A stretch of 64,000 nucleotides of DNA, from the NCBI GenBank assembly GCA_035567895.1, contig DATMPC010000058.1, positions 402,675 through 466,674 of the forward strand, read 5' to 3'. This DNA is from Terriglobales bacterium. Its GTDB lineage: Bacteria; Acidobacteriota; Terriglobia; Terriglobales; Acidobacteriaceae. The translations under genes were made by a program, and so were the position numbers. The notes beneath the pieces were generated by a model. The model made no database searches. It was not told the origin of the DNA and saw only the letters and a program-made list of their open reading frames with translations. This document shows positions 45,715 to 53,460 of the stretch, piece by piece. Positions within the stretch are counted from its first letter, which is position 1; each line of letters starts with the position of its first letter.

Positions 45715-47433
45715 TTACTTTCCTTTCGTCCTGCTCAAAAGATTTGATAAACGCTGCTCCCAGCCAGCAGTCCCGAAACGAGACGGCTGCGATTGACTCT
45801 GCGAACCTAGGTTTTGCGGAATCGGCTTTAGTTCGATGGTCTTCAAACCCCTATCGGAGAAGTCAGGCAGACCGCCGCGCAGCATCTCGATGTTCTGCGT
45901 GAACGCTGCGAGCTTCTGCCGCGCCATTGCACCGTCTGTTTCCAGTCCGGGAAGCGTAGCTTGTAGCGCCTTGATCTGACTTTCATTGGCACGAGCAGTT
46001 CCGGTTAGAACACGCTGAAGACCCATACTCGATTCGCGCAGGCTGAGCACGTTCGTGATGTAGTCCTTCGTCTTCTGCGTCGCCTCGTCCATATGGAAGG
46101 CGTCGAGCGTAGCGTTAAATCCAGCCGTAGGTGCTCCGGTGCCGAACAGGTGCAAGCGCCACTCGTTATCGTCTTTACCTGCGTTCAAGGCGTTGGCAAT
46201 GATGTTGAGCTGTTTCATGTTCTGATTCAGCGCATCCGCGGAGTCGATTAGGTTGTTCGCCTTGGCTGCGACATCGTTCAGAACTTTGACATCGTGCATA
46301 TCACTTCTCACGATTGCAGGCGTTACCGGCTGGATAGCAGTCAGGCCGCGAGAGACGGCATCCGCTCTAGTTGTGGGAATTATTTTTTGCGAGTCGGGAT
46401 CGACGGCATAGACAGACTCATTGCCTGTCTTGCCCGCCAAAGGCTGCCCGTCTGTTCCCATGACAGGACTAGCCGTAATTGGGCCTCCAGCTCGTGGCCC
46501 TCGCGGGAATCCGGATCGAGGAGCGGGAGGAGTCGAACCATCTGCGGGAGCACCAGCCCCGCCAGTCATGGGACCTGAAACGGTCGTTTTTGGTAGGGCG
46601 ACTATGTTCCCGTTAGCGTCTTCCTTGAACTCGGTCGTCTTCGTCGCCTTCGGTAGATAGGCACTCGACGCAAGAGCGCCACTGACAGTTCCTAGTAATT
46701 GCCCTTGCGAGTTATACGCAAGTTTTGCAAGATTCCCGTTTTCGTCCTTGCCATCGAGAACGCGAGCAACCCTGCCGAGCAGGATATTTGTTTTTAGCTG
46801 CTCGACTGACATCTTCGACTGCGCGTTGACTTGAGCCGCAGCCATTCCTTTGACGAGATTCCCGCTCTGGCTGGCGGGAATGAATATCTGTTGGCCGTTC
46901 GGCAGAGTGACCGGGATGCTCTGGCCCGCCAATTCAGTCTGTCTTTGCGTGAGTCCAGCGCGTGCCTGTGTTTCCGCTGCCTGCGCCTGTCGCCCTTGAA
47001 TCTCGGATTGAGTCAGTTCCTGTTGCTGTGCGAGCTGTGGTGCTCCAGTCAGTGCATACCCAAACCCTCTAGCATTCGCTCCTGGCCCTCTACCTGACTG
47101 CTGTAGGCCCATTGCCATGCTTCCTAGAAAATTTCCAAGAAAGGACTCAAACACGTCGAGTCGGCTCGGCGGCCTAATAGATCCCTGCGTGCTCTGGGTT
47201 TGCGGGTTCACCATGCCCGAAATGAAACGCACGATATTGGGCATGACAGGACTGCCGAGCGGAGATGAGGGAATAGTCGAACGAGGCTGAGCAGATGGAG
47301 TCTGCATTACATCGCTTAAAGCCTGCTGATTCCCAGGCCCAAGCTGGGAGCTATCGACCGCTGGCGGAGAACTGCCCTGCTGCGATGGAAGCAATGCAGT
47401 GAGCGCCTGGATGTCTTCGTCGTCGTTCGGCAT
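45715..47433 (-). CDS. Large Gln/Ala-rich protein, possibly an internal virion or ejection protein
   Basis: 572 residues. A Ser/Gln/Pro-rich N-terminus, a hydrophobic patch (DVFESFLGNFLGSMAMGLQQ), a long Gln/Ala coiled coil (QQQELTQSEIQGRQAQAAET), then a Gly/Pro-rich middle and a helical C-terminal third (VLNDVAAKANNLIDSADALNQ). Such composition is typical of internal core or ejection proteins of podovirus-like phages. I recognise no named domain. It is the largest protein of the element after the beta-helix protein and has a one-base overlap with the preceding gene. Confidence 0.5.
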   Translation of the reverse strand: MPNDDEDIQALTALLPSQQGSSPPAVDSSQLGPGNQQALSDVMQTPSAQPRSTIPSSPLGSPVMPNIVRFISGMVNPQTQSTQGSIRPPSRLDVFESFLGNFLGSMAMGLQQSGRGPGANARGFGYALTGAPQLAQQQELTQSEIQGRQAQAAETQARAGLTQRQTELAGQSIPVTLPNGQQIFIPASQSGNLVKGMAAAQVNAQSKMSVEQLKTNILLGRVARVLDGKDENGNLAKLAYNSQGQLLGTVSGALASSAYLPKATKTTEFKEDANGNIVALPKTTVSGPMTGGAGAPADGSTPPAPRSGFPRGPRAGGPITASPVMGTDGQPLAGKTGNESVYAVDPDSQKIIPTTRADAVSRGLTAIQPVTPAIVRSDMHDVKVLNDVAAKANNLIDSADALNQNMKQLNIIANALNAGKDDNEWRLHLFGTGAPTAGFNATLDAFHMDEATQKTKDYITNVLSLRESSMGLQRVLTGTARANESQIKALQATLPGLETDGAMARQKLAAFTQNIEMLRGGLPDFSDRGLKTIELKPIPQNLGSQSQSQPSRFGTAGWEQRLSNLLSRTKGK

Positions 47434-47966
47434 CAGAAATCAGCCTTGTCAAAAAGCGGTCGGTTCGCGTGAAGTATCTCCTGTTCCATTTCGCGCTTCT
47501 CCCGACCGTAATAAACGAGCATGTCTCTGATCTGCTCGAACTCTTTTTTTGGAATCGGTTTTCCGCGGTAAAAGTCCTCGATTTGTTGCTCAGGTACCTG
47601 AAAATCTTCTGCTAACTGCCCGAAAGAGAGCTGGTATCCCTGCGCGACTCGGCCTAGCGTGTACCTGACTTGGTCTTCCCCGGACAAAGACTTGAAGTGA
47701 GCCATTTCGCGTTCCGGCGTCTTAGTCAAACTGTGCAATTTTTCCTGGTTATAGGGATTCAGTTGACGAAGATCGTATTCAGTGTCGTATGCGAACTCGA
47801 AAAGCTTCTTCTCGACCGCATCCGGAACCGGATTACCCGCCATGAACCGCTCATAAGAATCCTGCGTCACGTCGAGCCCTTCCGCGGCAATCCGATCTGG
47901 GAGATTGAGGGATTCCTGCCAGATCTGAAGAGTCTGCTGCGTTCTCTTTCGGTCTTCGCTGTTCAT
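47433..47966 (-). CDS. Hypothetical protein with HTH-like segment (element)
   Basis: 177 residues, acidic and helical. GYQLSFGQLAEDFQVPEQQIEDFYRGKPI has the spacing of a Cro/C1-type helix-turn-helix, and the earlier EGLDVTQDSYERFMAGNPVP resembles a second, degenerate copy. No family is known to me. It overlaps both neighbours by one or four bases inside the leftward operon. Confidence 0.5.
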   Translation of the reverse strand: MNSEDRKRTQQTLQIWQESLNLPDRIAAEGLDVTQDSYERFMAGNPVPDAVEKKLFEFAYDTEYDLRQLNPYNQEKLHSLTKTPEREMAHFKSLSGEDQVRYTLGRVAQGYQLSFGQLAEDFQVPEQQIEDFYRGKPIPKKEFEQIRDMLVYYGREKREMEQEILHANRPLFDKADF

Positions 47967-48163
47967 ACGGCCTGCGCCTCGATGCGTTTTGGGATCGGTT
48001 GCTTGGCCTTTTCGATGTCGGCGTGAAGGAACACAACTTCTCTGCCGAGTTGGTAGGCCGGAATTAGACCCGCCTTCACTCTGCGGTCTAGCGTTGCGTA
48101 GCTAACTCCTAACTCGGCGGCTGCTTGAGTTTTCGTGAAGTACTGCTCTGTAACTGCGGCCAT
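47963..48163 (-). CDS. Excisionase-type (MerR-like) small HTH protein
   Basis: 66 residues. YFTKTQAAAELGVSYATLDR and RRVKAGLIPAYQLGREVVFLHADIEKAK match the helix-turn-helix-17 / excisionase family, which has a DNA-binding helix pair and a short wing. It may act as recombination directionality factor or as a regulator of the operon. A second protein of this kind is at 51337, closer to the integrase. Confidence 0.75.
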   Translation of the reverse strand: MAAVTEQYFTKTQAAAELGVSYATLDRRVKAGLIPAYQLGREVVFLHADIEKAKQPIPKRIEAQAV

Positions 48164-48194
48164 GATTCTGCATTGTTATGCAGTGCGCAGCGAT

Positions 48195-48383
48195 TTAGCT
48201 ATTAGTGGGACCGCTATGTGTGGATAGACGCTCGCGAAGGTGATCGAGCGCTATACCGATGCTGGAATCACCCGCTAGTTCACGCAACCATGCATCCGTC
48301 TCAGGCTTGATGCGAGTGTGAAGTTCCTTCAGAGGCTTTCCCTTCGGCTGGCGCTGTCGTCCGAACATTGGTCTGTCGCTCAT
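48195..48383 (-). CDS. Small RHH-like protein
   Basis: 62 residues. A basic N-terminus (MFGRQRQPKGKPLKELHTRI) then KPETDAWLRELAGDSSIGIALDHLRERL, which resembles the strand-helix-helix of ribbon-helix-helix DNA-binding proteins, although shorter than the classic Arc fold. The start overlaps the stop of the previous frame (ATGA). It may be the operon's autoregulator or a plasmid-type copy control protein. Confidence 0.5.
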   Translation of the reverse strand: MSDRPMFGRQRQPKGKPLKELHTRIKPETDAWLRELAGDSSIGIALDHLRERLSTHSGPTNS

Positions 48384-48637
48384 TGCGACTCACCAAAATC
48401 AGCACTTTTTTCAAAATCAGTATGCTCACTTCCGCCGCTAGACGCGATAGGCCAGGGGTGCTCCACGGCGGCCTCGACTTTCATATTCCCAGTACCTTTT
48501 CGGGAACACAAACCAATAGCGCAAGCGCCTAGCAATGCAGAGTGTGTGATGGGTCTGCTATGGGCGTGTGTGTGGTGATTGCCTGTGGTGCGGAAGGGTT
48601 TCACTACATCTCTCACTACAGTGTGAGTCTTATGCAT
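48380..48637 (-). CDS. Hypothetical small protein (element; start uncertain)
   Basis: An open frame of up to 85 residues, whose stop overlaps the ATG of the RHH-like gene, which argues that at least its end is translated. An internal ATG at 48484 would give only 34 residues. The N-terminal part is His/Arg-rich and may be untranslated. No family is recognised. Confidence 0.3.
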   Translation of the reverse strand: MHKTHTVVRDVVKPFRTTGNHHTHAHSRPITHSALLGACAIGLCSRKGTGNMKVEAAVEHPWPIASSGGSEHTDFEKSADFGESQ

Positions 48638-48643
48638 GACGTA

Positions 48644-49159
48644 TCACTTGCCCTCTGAATCACTTAGCGTTACAGACGCACTAGACTTCTCATCTAGTGG
48701 TGCGGTTGGCATGGGCGTTTCAAACTCTCTAGTGAATGGCTGAGTACGCTCAATGACACAGCTCTCAAGCCTCACTGGACGGCCTGCGACATCCACGAGC
48801 AGATTGCCTGCGCCGGTCTCTTGATAGTGTGCCTTGCAGTGAGGACACTGGCGCTCATAACAGCGGCGAAACTCTTCGGCCAGTTCGCAGAGCTTCTGCG
48901 CTGTGCTCTGGGTTATTTCATCGCCTGTCGGCTTCGCCTTGTTCGGCAAACCCTCAGCGCGATTGAGATACGAGTTAATTGCGCTCACCCTGGCAGTCGG
49001 CGCAAGTTGGTCATCCTTCGCGATCCGCAATAGCTCTGAGAGCACCTGCGCGTTGCTGTCGTCGCCAGCATTCACAATCACAATCTCTTTCGCTTTGCGC
49101 CGTCGTCCCTTTGGATTCCCACTTTGACCCGGCTTCCACCATGAATCCTGTTTAGGCAT
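48644..49159 (-). CDS. DUF5681 domain protein (terminase-small-subunit-like context)
   Basis: 171 residues from an ATG at 49159. The N-terminus MPKQDSWWKPGQSGNPKGRR carries the DUF5681 signature (W/F-KPGQSGNPKGR), followed by a helical part (LSELLRIAKDDQLAPTARVS). In phages this domain often precedes the large terminase and may bind DNA as a small terminase subunit. A CPHC motif (YERQCPHCKAHY) and a Ser-rich tail follow. Here no large terminase comes after it, which is one reason to think that a head module has been lost. Confidence 0.7.
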   Translation of the reverse strand: MPKQDSWWKPGQSGNPKGRRRKAKEIVIVNAGDDSNAQVLSELLRIAKDDQLAPTARVSAINSYLNRAEGLPNKAKPTGDEITQSTAQKLCELAEEFRRCYERQCPHCKAHYQETGAGNLLVDVAGRPVRLESCVIERTQPFTREFETPMPTAPLDEKSSASVTLSDSEGK

Positions 49160-49355
49160 GAATTTGGCGCTTTGCCCATACAAAAGGCTGCGCGGCTCCC
49201 TTCTCAGTTGTAACTGCTTGATAACTCGTCATCGGGTTTTCCGTCTCCTTCGCAATGCAGGTTCCATGCACTACGTGTTCTCTTCCTGTTTCCCTCATGA
49301 CCTGTACTCTGTACGCCCCTATAAGGGGGCGGTACAGCGGTACAGGTAGTGTCAT
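49152..49355 (-). CDS. Hypothetical small protein (element)
   Basis: 67 residues; the ATG at 49355 overlaps the stop of the replication gene by 4 bases and its end overlaps the DUF5681 gene by 8. An internal ATG at 49298 is an alternative start. The DNA around the start holds a dense set of GTAC tetramers (49325-49395: GGTACAGCGGTAC, TGTACTGGTGTACTCAGTACAC), which may matter more than the protein. No family is recognised. Confidence 0.4.
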   Translation of the reverse strand: MTLPVPLYRPLIGAYRVQVMRETGREHVVHGTCIAKETENPMTSYQAVTTEKGAAQPFVWAKRQIHA

Positions 49356-50749
49356 CGTGTACTGGTGTACTCAGTACACGTCGGTACAGCGGTACTGCTG
49401 ATGGCGTAATAACGCAGACTCCCATGTGTTCCCCGCTCAGTTCGCCATAGCTTCCCGCAGTTCGCAGTCAAGAGTTGAGACGCAGCCGTCCGTCCAATTC
49501 CCGCCATCTCGATAACTTTGGTTTGCGGTAATCCGGGGTTTGCTGTGATGACTTCCGCCAGTGCTGCTACGTCGCTTCTCTTTTGCGTTGTCGCTGGCGA
49601 CGATACAACCGGAAACCTGCCGGTCTCGAAGTCAGGCTGAATCGTGAGCTTAAATTCGCTCGTGCCTCGCGTCTTGAAAACGTCGAGCGTCAGGAGTCCG
49701 TCTGCTTCCGACTTGCTCAGACTGCAGGCAATGTCCGAGTTGGCGAGGATCTCAGTGCTGCCGCGGTACTTGTTTATCTCTGACTTCCCGCGATGGTGAA
49801 TCAGCAGAACCGATGCCCCGGCATTGGCGAGCGCCCGAATCTTCTTGGTCGTCGGCGCCATCTCTGCGGCTGAGTTTTCGTCGCCATCATGGAAGCGCAC
49901 TAATGAATCGAAGATTAGAAGCGGCCCCCGTTTCGCAAATTCGAGCAACCGAGGATCGTCAAGACCCGGCACTTCGCCAAGTCCAGACCATCCTGCCCAG
50001 ATGGAGACGTGACCAGCTACGGGTCCGCCGAAGATCGACCGCCAGCGCTGCTGTATCACGGTCTTCGGATTCTCTTTGTCCAGAATGAGAACTCGGGTGT
50101 TTTCGCATGGCTGCCCTAGCCACTCGCTGCCCATTGCTACAGCGCGTGCTGCCGCGAGTGCAAGAAACGTCTTTCCGTCTCCCGGCGAACCGGCAAGCAG
50201 TGTTACGCCACCGCGAAGCAGTAGCCCGTGAACAAGCCAGGGCTCTTGTAGCCGTGGCAGCTCCAGAGGATCTGGCAACTTGTCGATGCCGCCGGCACTG
50301 CATTCCGATTGAGACAGGCGCTCTACAATGCTTCGTGCTCCTGAAATCAGTTCGGGAATCGTCGCGCCGTTCTGTGACTGGCGGGATAAATTGTCAAACT
50401 GAAGTGCAGCAGAGCGCTTGGCGGCTGCGATCTTTATGCTGGAGATGAAATCACGGATCGATTTTCGCTTCGGCACCAGATCAGTCAGCGCTGCAAGATA
50501 GACTGCCCCGCCGACGATCTTCAGTTGTCCTCGCTGCGATAGTTCCGCCTGGAGCGTAACCAAGTCAATCGGCTTCGCGGACTCCGCAAGGGCAGCCATG
50601 CCGGAATAAATCAGCCGATGCGAGTCCAAATAGAAGTGCTCGGGCTCCAACTCTGAAGCCTCGGCCCACAAATCACTATCGAGGATTACGGAAGCGAGTA
50701 CCGCCTTCTCCGTCTGTGTCAGCCAATCCATGTCGGGCGTGGCGGTCAT
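49352..50749 (-). CDS. RepA/DnaB-like replicative ATPase (helicase)
   Basis: 465 residues. The N-terminal 100 residues match the DnaB N-terminal domain (TEKAVLASVILDSDLWAEASEL, HFYLDSHRLIYSGM). An AAA_25 / RecA-type ATPase follows: Walker A LLAGSPGDGKTFLALAAARA (about 188-200), Walker B PLLIFDSLVRFHDGD, and a sensor block VLLIHHRGKSEINKYRGSTEI. A winged-helix-like C-terminus (GLPQTKVIEMAGIGRTAASQLL) completes it. It resembles the RepA helicases of RSF1010-type plasmids and of satellites that replicate on their own. It argues that the element can be copied after excision. Confidence 0.85.
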   Translation of the reverse strand: MTATPDMDWLTQTEKAVLASVILDSDLWAEASELEPEHFYLDSHRLIYSGMAALAESAKPIDLVTLQAELSQRGQLKIVGGAVYLAALTDLVPKRKSIRDFISSIKIAAAKRSAALQFDNLSRQSQNGATIPELISGARSIVERLSQSECSAGGIDKLPDPLELPRLQEPWLVHGLLLRGGVTLLAGSPGDGKTFLALAAARAVAMGSEWLGQPCENTRVLILDKENPKTVIQQRWRSIFGGPVAGHVSIWAGWSGLGEVPGLDDPRLLEFAKRGPLLIFDSLVRFHDGDENSAAEMAPTTKKIRALANAGASVLLIHHRGKSEINKYRGSTEILANSDIACSLSKSEADGLLTLDVFKTRGTSEFKLTIQPDFETGRFPVVSSPATTQKRSDVAALAEVITANPGLPQTKVIEMAGIGRTAASQLLTANCGKLWRTERGTHGSLRYYAISSTAVPTCTEYTSTR

Positions 50750-51033
50750 TGCACCGTCCCGTTCTCATCTTCGATGTCGAGCATGAGGTTGTGGAACTTA
50801 ACGGATAGCCGCTGCAGTTCCCCATCTGTCTCGTCGGCAAACCCGCATTGGTGCACTCGATCTTCTACGGCGGTATAAAGGCGCTTGGCGGCCTCGTGCC
50901 TATCCGCACGATTAACCGCCAGTGCGATGAATGCGACAAGGTTGCTCCGCTTTCGCGCAAACAGACACTTGCTTAGAACTGGATCGGATGCCAGCCATGC
51001 TTCTAGAGCTTCGGCCCAAGTTGGTCCAGTCAT
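50746..51033 (-). CDS. Hypothetical protein (element, early operon)
   Basis: 95 residues, coupled to the replication gene (4-base overlap). Mostly helical (WAEALEAWLASDPVLSKCLF, RADRHEAAKRLYTAVEDRV). No family is recognised. Its position next to the helicase suggests a replication accessory function, which is inference only. Confidence 0.5.
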   Translation of the reverse strand: MTGPTWAEALEAWLASDPVLSKCLFARKRSNLVAFIALAVNRADRHEAAKRLYTAVEDRVHQCGFADETDGELQRLSVKFHNLMLDIEDENGTVQ

Positions 51034-51278
51034 AGCCGCACCGACTGTGCTTCAAACTGACCGAGCTCCAGAGCCTCACGGAGTTTGCGAAACTCGCCTG
51101 CTGTTAAATCAGAGAAGGTTGAGACTGTGCGCCCTAGATTCCGTGATGCCCAGCGCAGTCGTTGTTCGCGATCATCGTCGTCGAGCGCCTGGAGATGCCA
51201 GAGCGCGTGTAGGAGTCTTAACTGCTTCGCGGTGATTTTGGCTTGGTCGTTGGTTTTTTGGTGTGTGCTATGCTGCAC
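51030..51278 (-). CDS. Hypothetical protein (element, early operon)
   Basis: 82 residues, first gene of the tightly coupled leftward operon after the HTH gene. KQLRLLHALWHLQALDDDDREQ and RQRLRWASRNLGRTVSTFSDLT-like content resembles small DUF1018/regulatory GemA-type phage proteins at a glance, but I cannot support that call. It overlaps its downstream neighbour by 4 bases. Confidence 0.5.
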   Translation of the reverse strand: MQHSTHQKTNDQAKITAKQLRLLHALWHLQALDDDDREQRLRWASRNLGRTVSTFSDLTAGEFRKLREALELGQFEAQSVRL

Positions 51279-51336
51279 TTAATATTTCTCCGTTCCCATT
51301 CCCTGAACTTCTCAAGCCGTGGTTAGCCCCACGGCT

Positions 51337-51543
51337 TTACTTCTGCCCGCCCAACTGCGCTCTGCTTTTCGGAACGTCAACGATCAGCTTTTCCAACTCG
51401 GAGCGCCGAATAAGCGTCTTGCCGGACACCTTTGTTTTTTGCAGTTTGCCCTTCTTGAGCAGGTCCCAGATCGTCCAAAACTTCAGCCGCAGCCAGGGCA
51501 ACTCGCTAGCCTCGCGGACGGTATAGAGCTCTTCGGTAATCAT
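51337..51543 (-). CDS. HTH excisionase-like DNA-binding protein
   Basis: 68 residues. EELYTVREASELPWLRLKFW then TIWDLLKKGKLQKTKVSGKTLIRRSELEKLI matches the excisionase/MerR-like winged fold. The gene is divergent from the zinc-binding gene and integrase, with the two 16-bp repeats just upstream of its ATG; the inner repeat also contains AAAGGA, its probable ribosome site. It is the best candidate for the recombination directionality factor. Confidence 0.7.
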   Translation of the reverse strand: MITEELYTVREASELPWLRLKFWTIWDLLKKGKLQKTKVSGKTLIRRSELEKLIVDVPKSRAQLGGQK

Positions 51544-51550
51544 GCGTTTT

Positions 51551-51582
51551 GTGTCCTTTGAAAGATGTGTCCTTTGAAAGAT
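51551..51582. promoter_or_regulatory. Two perfect tandem 16-bp repeats in the divergent control region
   Basis: 51551-51566 and 51567-51582 are identical (GTGTCCTTTGAAAGAT) and directly adjacent. Each contains the palindrome CTTT-G-AAAG, so the spacing between dyads is 16 bp. They lie between the leftward HTH gene and the rightward gene leading to the integrase, where a phage-type switch operator would be expected. Confidence 0.6.
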
Positions 51583-51638
51583 TTCCCTTGCACAATGGCG
51601 GTAACCCGTGAAACCATGTGACTAGGAGTGATTCTTGC

Positions 51639-52295
51639 ATGAGTTCTAGTGGGGCGAGACAGAAAAAGACAGCAATCGGAAGTTCTCACGCCAAAACGGC
51701 GAGCCAAATTCTAGGGATAGTAACTAGGACACAGGCCGAGAGATTTCTATATGACTTGGCAAATCTTCGCGATGACTCGGCTACAGTTGCGAGGCTGCTA
51801 AAGAAGCACCCGCAGATGTTTCACTCATCAACAAGCGAGAAAGCTGTCTTTGCCTATCGCAGAGAACTACGCAAGGCATGGGACACGCCAGATGCACGAG
51901 CCAGAGATTGGTACATCTTCCAGCTTCGTTTTGGACATGCCGCATTAGAGCGCTCACTGAAGATGCGCGAGAACCCTTTATATCCAATGGAAGAAGCACT
52001 CTTGAAACCGCGATCTACGCCGGCAGGCAAGCCAGGAGCGGGATCGTCAGAGACTATGGCCGAGTGGTTATTTGAACCGCCGCCGCAAGCAACACCCCTA
52101 GAGGCTGCACTGTTCCACTTTTCCAAGATCGGTGATCGTGCGAAGCACTGCGGTTATACCGATTGCCACACACCCTATTTCATCGCTGAAAAGCGGTGGC
52201 AAAAGTTTTGCAGTGAAGCGTGCGCAGGGCCTGCCAATCGAGAGGCAAAGCGCAAATGGTGGAGTGAAAACCGAGGAAAGGAATCACAGCAATGA
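51639..52295 (+). CDS. CGNR-like zinc-finger protein (element)
   Basis: 218 residues from an ATG at 51639 with AGGAG ten bases upstream; the frame is open to 51618. The C-terminus HCGYTDCHTPYFIAEKRWQK and then FCSEACAGPANREAKRKWW resembles the CGNR zinc finger (C-x4-C ... C-x3-C followed by basic helix) of bacterial regulators. The N-terminal 150 residues are helical, without a recognised domain. It overlaps the integrase start by 4 bases and so is co-translated with it. A role in regulating integration or the switch is likely but unproven. Confidence 0.65.
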   Translation: MSSSGARQKKTAIGSSHAKTASQILGIVTRTQAERFLYDLANLRDDSATVARLLKKHPQMFHSSTSEKAVFAYRRELRKAWDTPDARARDWYIFQLRFGHAALERSLKMRENPLYPMEEALLKPRSTPAGKPGAGSSETMAEWLFEPPPQATPLEAALFHFSKIGDRAKHCGYTDCHTPYFIAEKRWQKFCSEACAGPANREAKRKWWSENRGKESQQ

Positions 52296-53449
52296 TCTAC
52301 AAACGTGGAAACGTCTATTGGTTCAACTTCGTTTTCAACGGGAAGCACATACAGAAATCGAGCCGCCAAGGCAACAAGGGCGTTGCGCGTGACCTTGAAG
52401 CTGCCGAGCGTCTGCGACTTATCAAAGGCGAAGCCGGTATCGAGCGCAAGCCAGTAAAAGTGTGTCCCACCCTGAAAGACTTCAAAGAGACACCCCCGAA
52501 CGTCGAGAGGGATTACGGCTCATTCATGGACTGGGTTCGTGCCGACCGCTCAAACAAGCGCACGCAGGACTTTTACGAAACCTGCTATGACCGGCTCTGC
52601 GAGTTCAAGGAATTGAGCAAGACAAAGCTGAGCGACATCGACGAGCCGATGATCGAGCGCTTCAAGCTGGCGCACAAAGAAACCAGCAAGACGACTGTGA
52701 ACCGTTACCTCGCGACTCTCCGCAAAGCTCTGAGATACGCCTGCCGGAAACAGAAGCTGATCGACAAGGTTCCGCTGATCGAGATGTATAACCGGGAAGA
52801 CGGCGCCGAGCGCCAATGCGAATTCGTATTCAGTGCCGCAGATTATCGCGCCTGGTTAGCTGCTGCGCGTGAGCCTCTGCGTTCTGCATCCGTGCTAGCT
52901 CATGACGGCGGAATTTGCCGCGGTGAGATGTTGGAACTCCAGCGTGACTGCGTGGATCTGAAACAGAAGCCCGATGAAAATGGATTCTGGGGAACCATCT
53001 CAATTCGTCGCGGACTCAAGCGTCAGGCGAGACGGCGAACGATTTCGATTACCGAGGAGATGGCCGCGGTGCTGTTCGAGCTGCTGAAGCAATCGAAGTG
53101 TGAGTACGTGTTCACCAGTCTGCAGGATCGGACTCAGCCGCTCTCAGCGAATACGCTAGCGGACCAACACAGAGTCATCATGGAAACCTGCAGCTTTCAC
53201 CCAGATGCCGGGCTCCATGCGCTCAGACATACCTTCCTGACTGAAGCTGGACGGCATACCCAGAACGTGAAAGCTCTTCAGAAACTCGCGGGCCACTCCC
53301 GTATCGAAACGACTATGCGGTACGTTCACCCGGACGATGCAGACATGCTCCAGATCGCCAGCGCGGTACAACAGGCACGTTCAAAGAGTGTCACTACAGT
53401 TTTCACTACATCGACTCAGCAAGAGGCTGCGGAAGTTCGTAAGATGTAG
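52292..53449 (+). CDS. Tyrosine recombinase (phage-type integrase)
   Basis: 385 residues. The N-terminus (RGNVYWFNFVFNGKHIQKSS) is an arm-binding domain, followed by a core-binding SAM-like domain (about 78-165) and the catalytic domain. Catalytic residues seen are His309/Arg312 in HALRHTFLT, His335 in LAGHSRIETT and the nucleophile Tyr344 in MRYVHP. At the place of the first catalytic Arg (family G-x-R-x-G-E) the sequence is GGICRGEM, so Cys209 takes that place with Arg210 next to it; codon TGC at 52916-52918 is one base from CGC. It ends 11 bp before the tRNA-Leu that forms the attachment site. Confidence 0.92.
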   Translation: MIYKRGNVYWFNFVFNGKHIQKSSRQGNKGVARDLEAAERLRLIKGEAGIERKPVKVCPTLKDFKETPPNVERDYGSFMDWVRADRSNKRTQDFYETCYDRLCEFKELSKTKLSDIDEPMIERFKLAHKETSKTTVNRYLATLRKALRYACRKQKLIDKVPLIEMYNREDGAERQCEFVFSAADYRAWLAAAREPLRSASVLAHDGGICRGEMLELQRDCVDLKQKPDENGFWGTISIRRGLKRQARRRTISITEEMAAVLFELLKQSKCEYVFTSLQDRTQPLSANTLADQHRVIMETCSFHPDAGLHALRHTFLTEAGRHTQNVKALQKLAGHSRIETTMRYVHPDDADMLQIASAVQQARSKSVTTVFTTSTQQEAAEVRKM

Positions 53450-53452
53450 AAT
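53447..53452 (+). promoter_or_regulatory. Candidate -10 box serving the rebuilt tRNA-Leu
   Basis: TAGAAT overlaps the integrase stop codon and ends 8 bp before the tRNA. No convincing -35 is seen, so read-through from the integrase gene is an alternative source of the tRNA transcript. Confidence 0.35.
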
Positions 53453-53460
53453 CTAAATGT

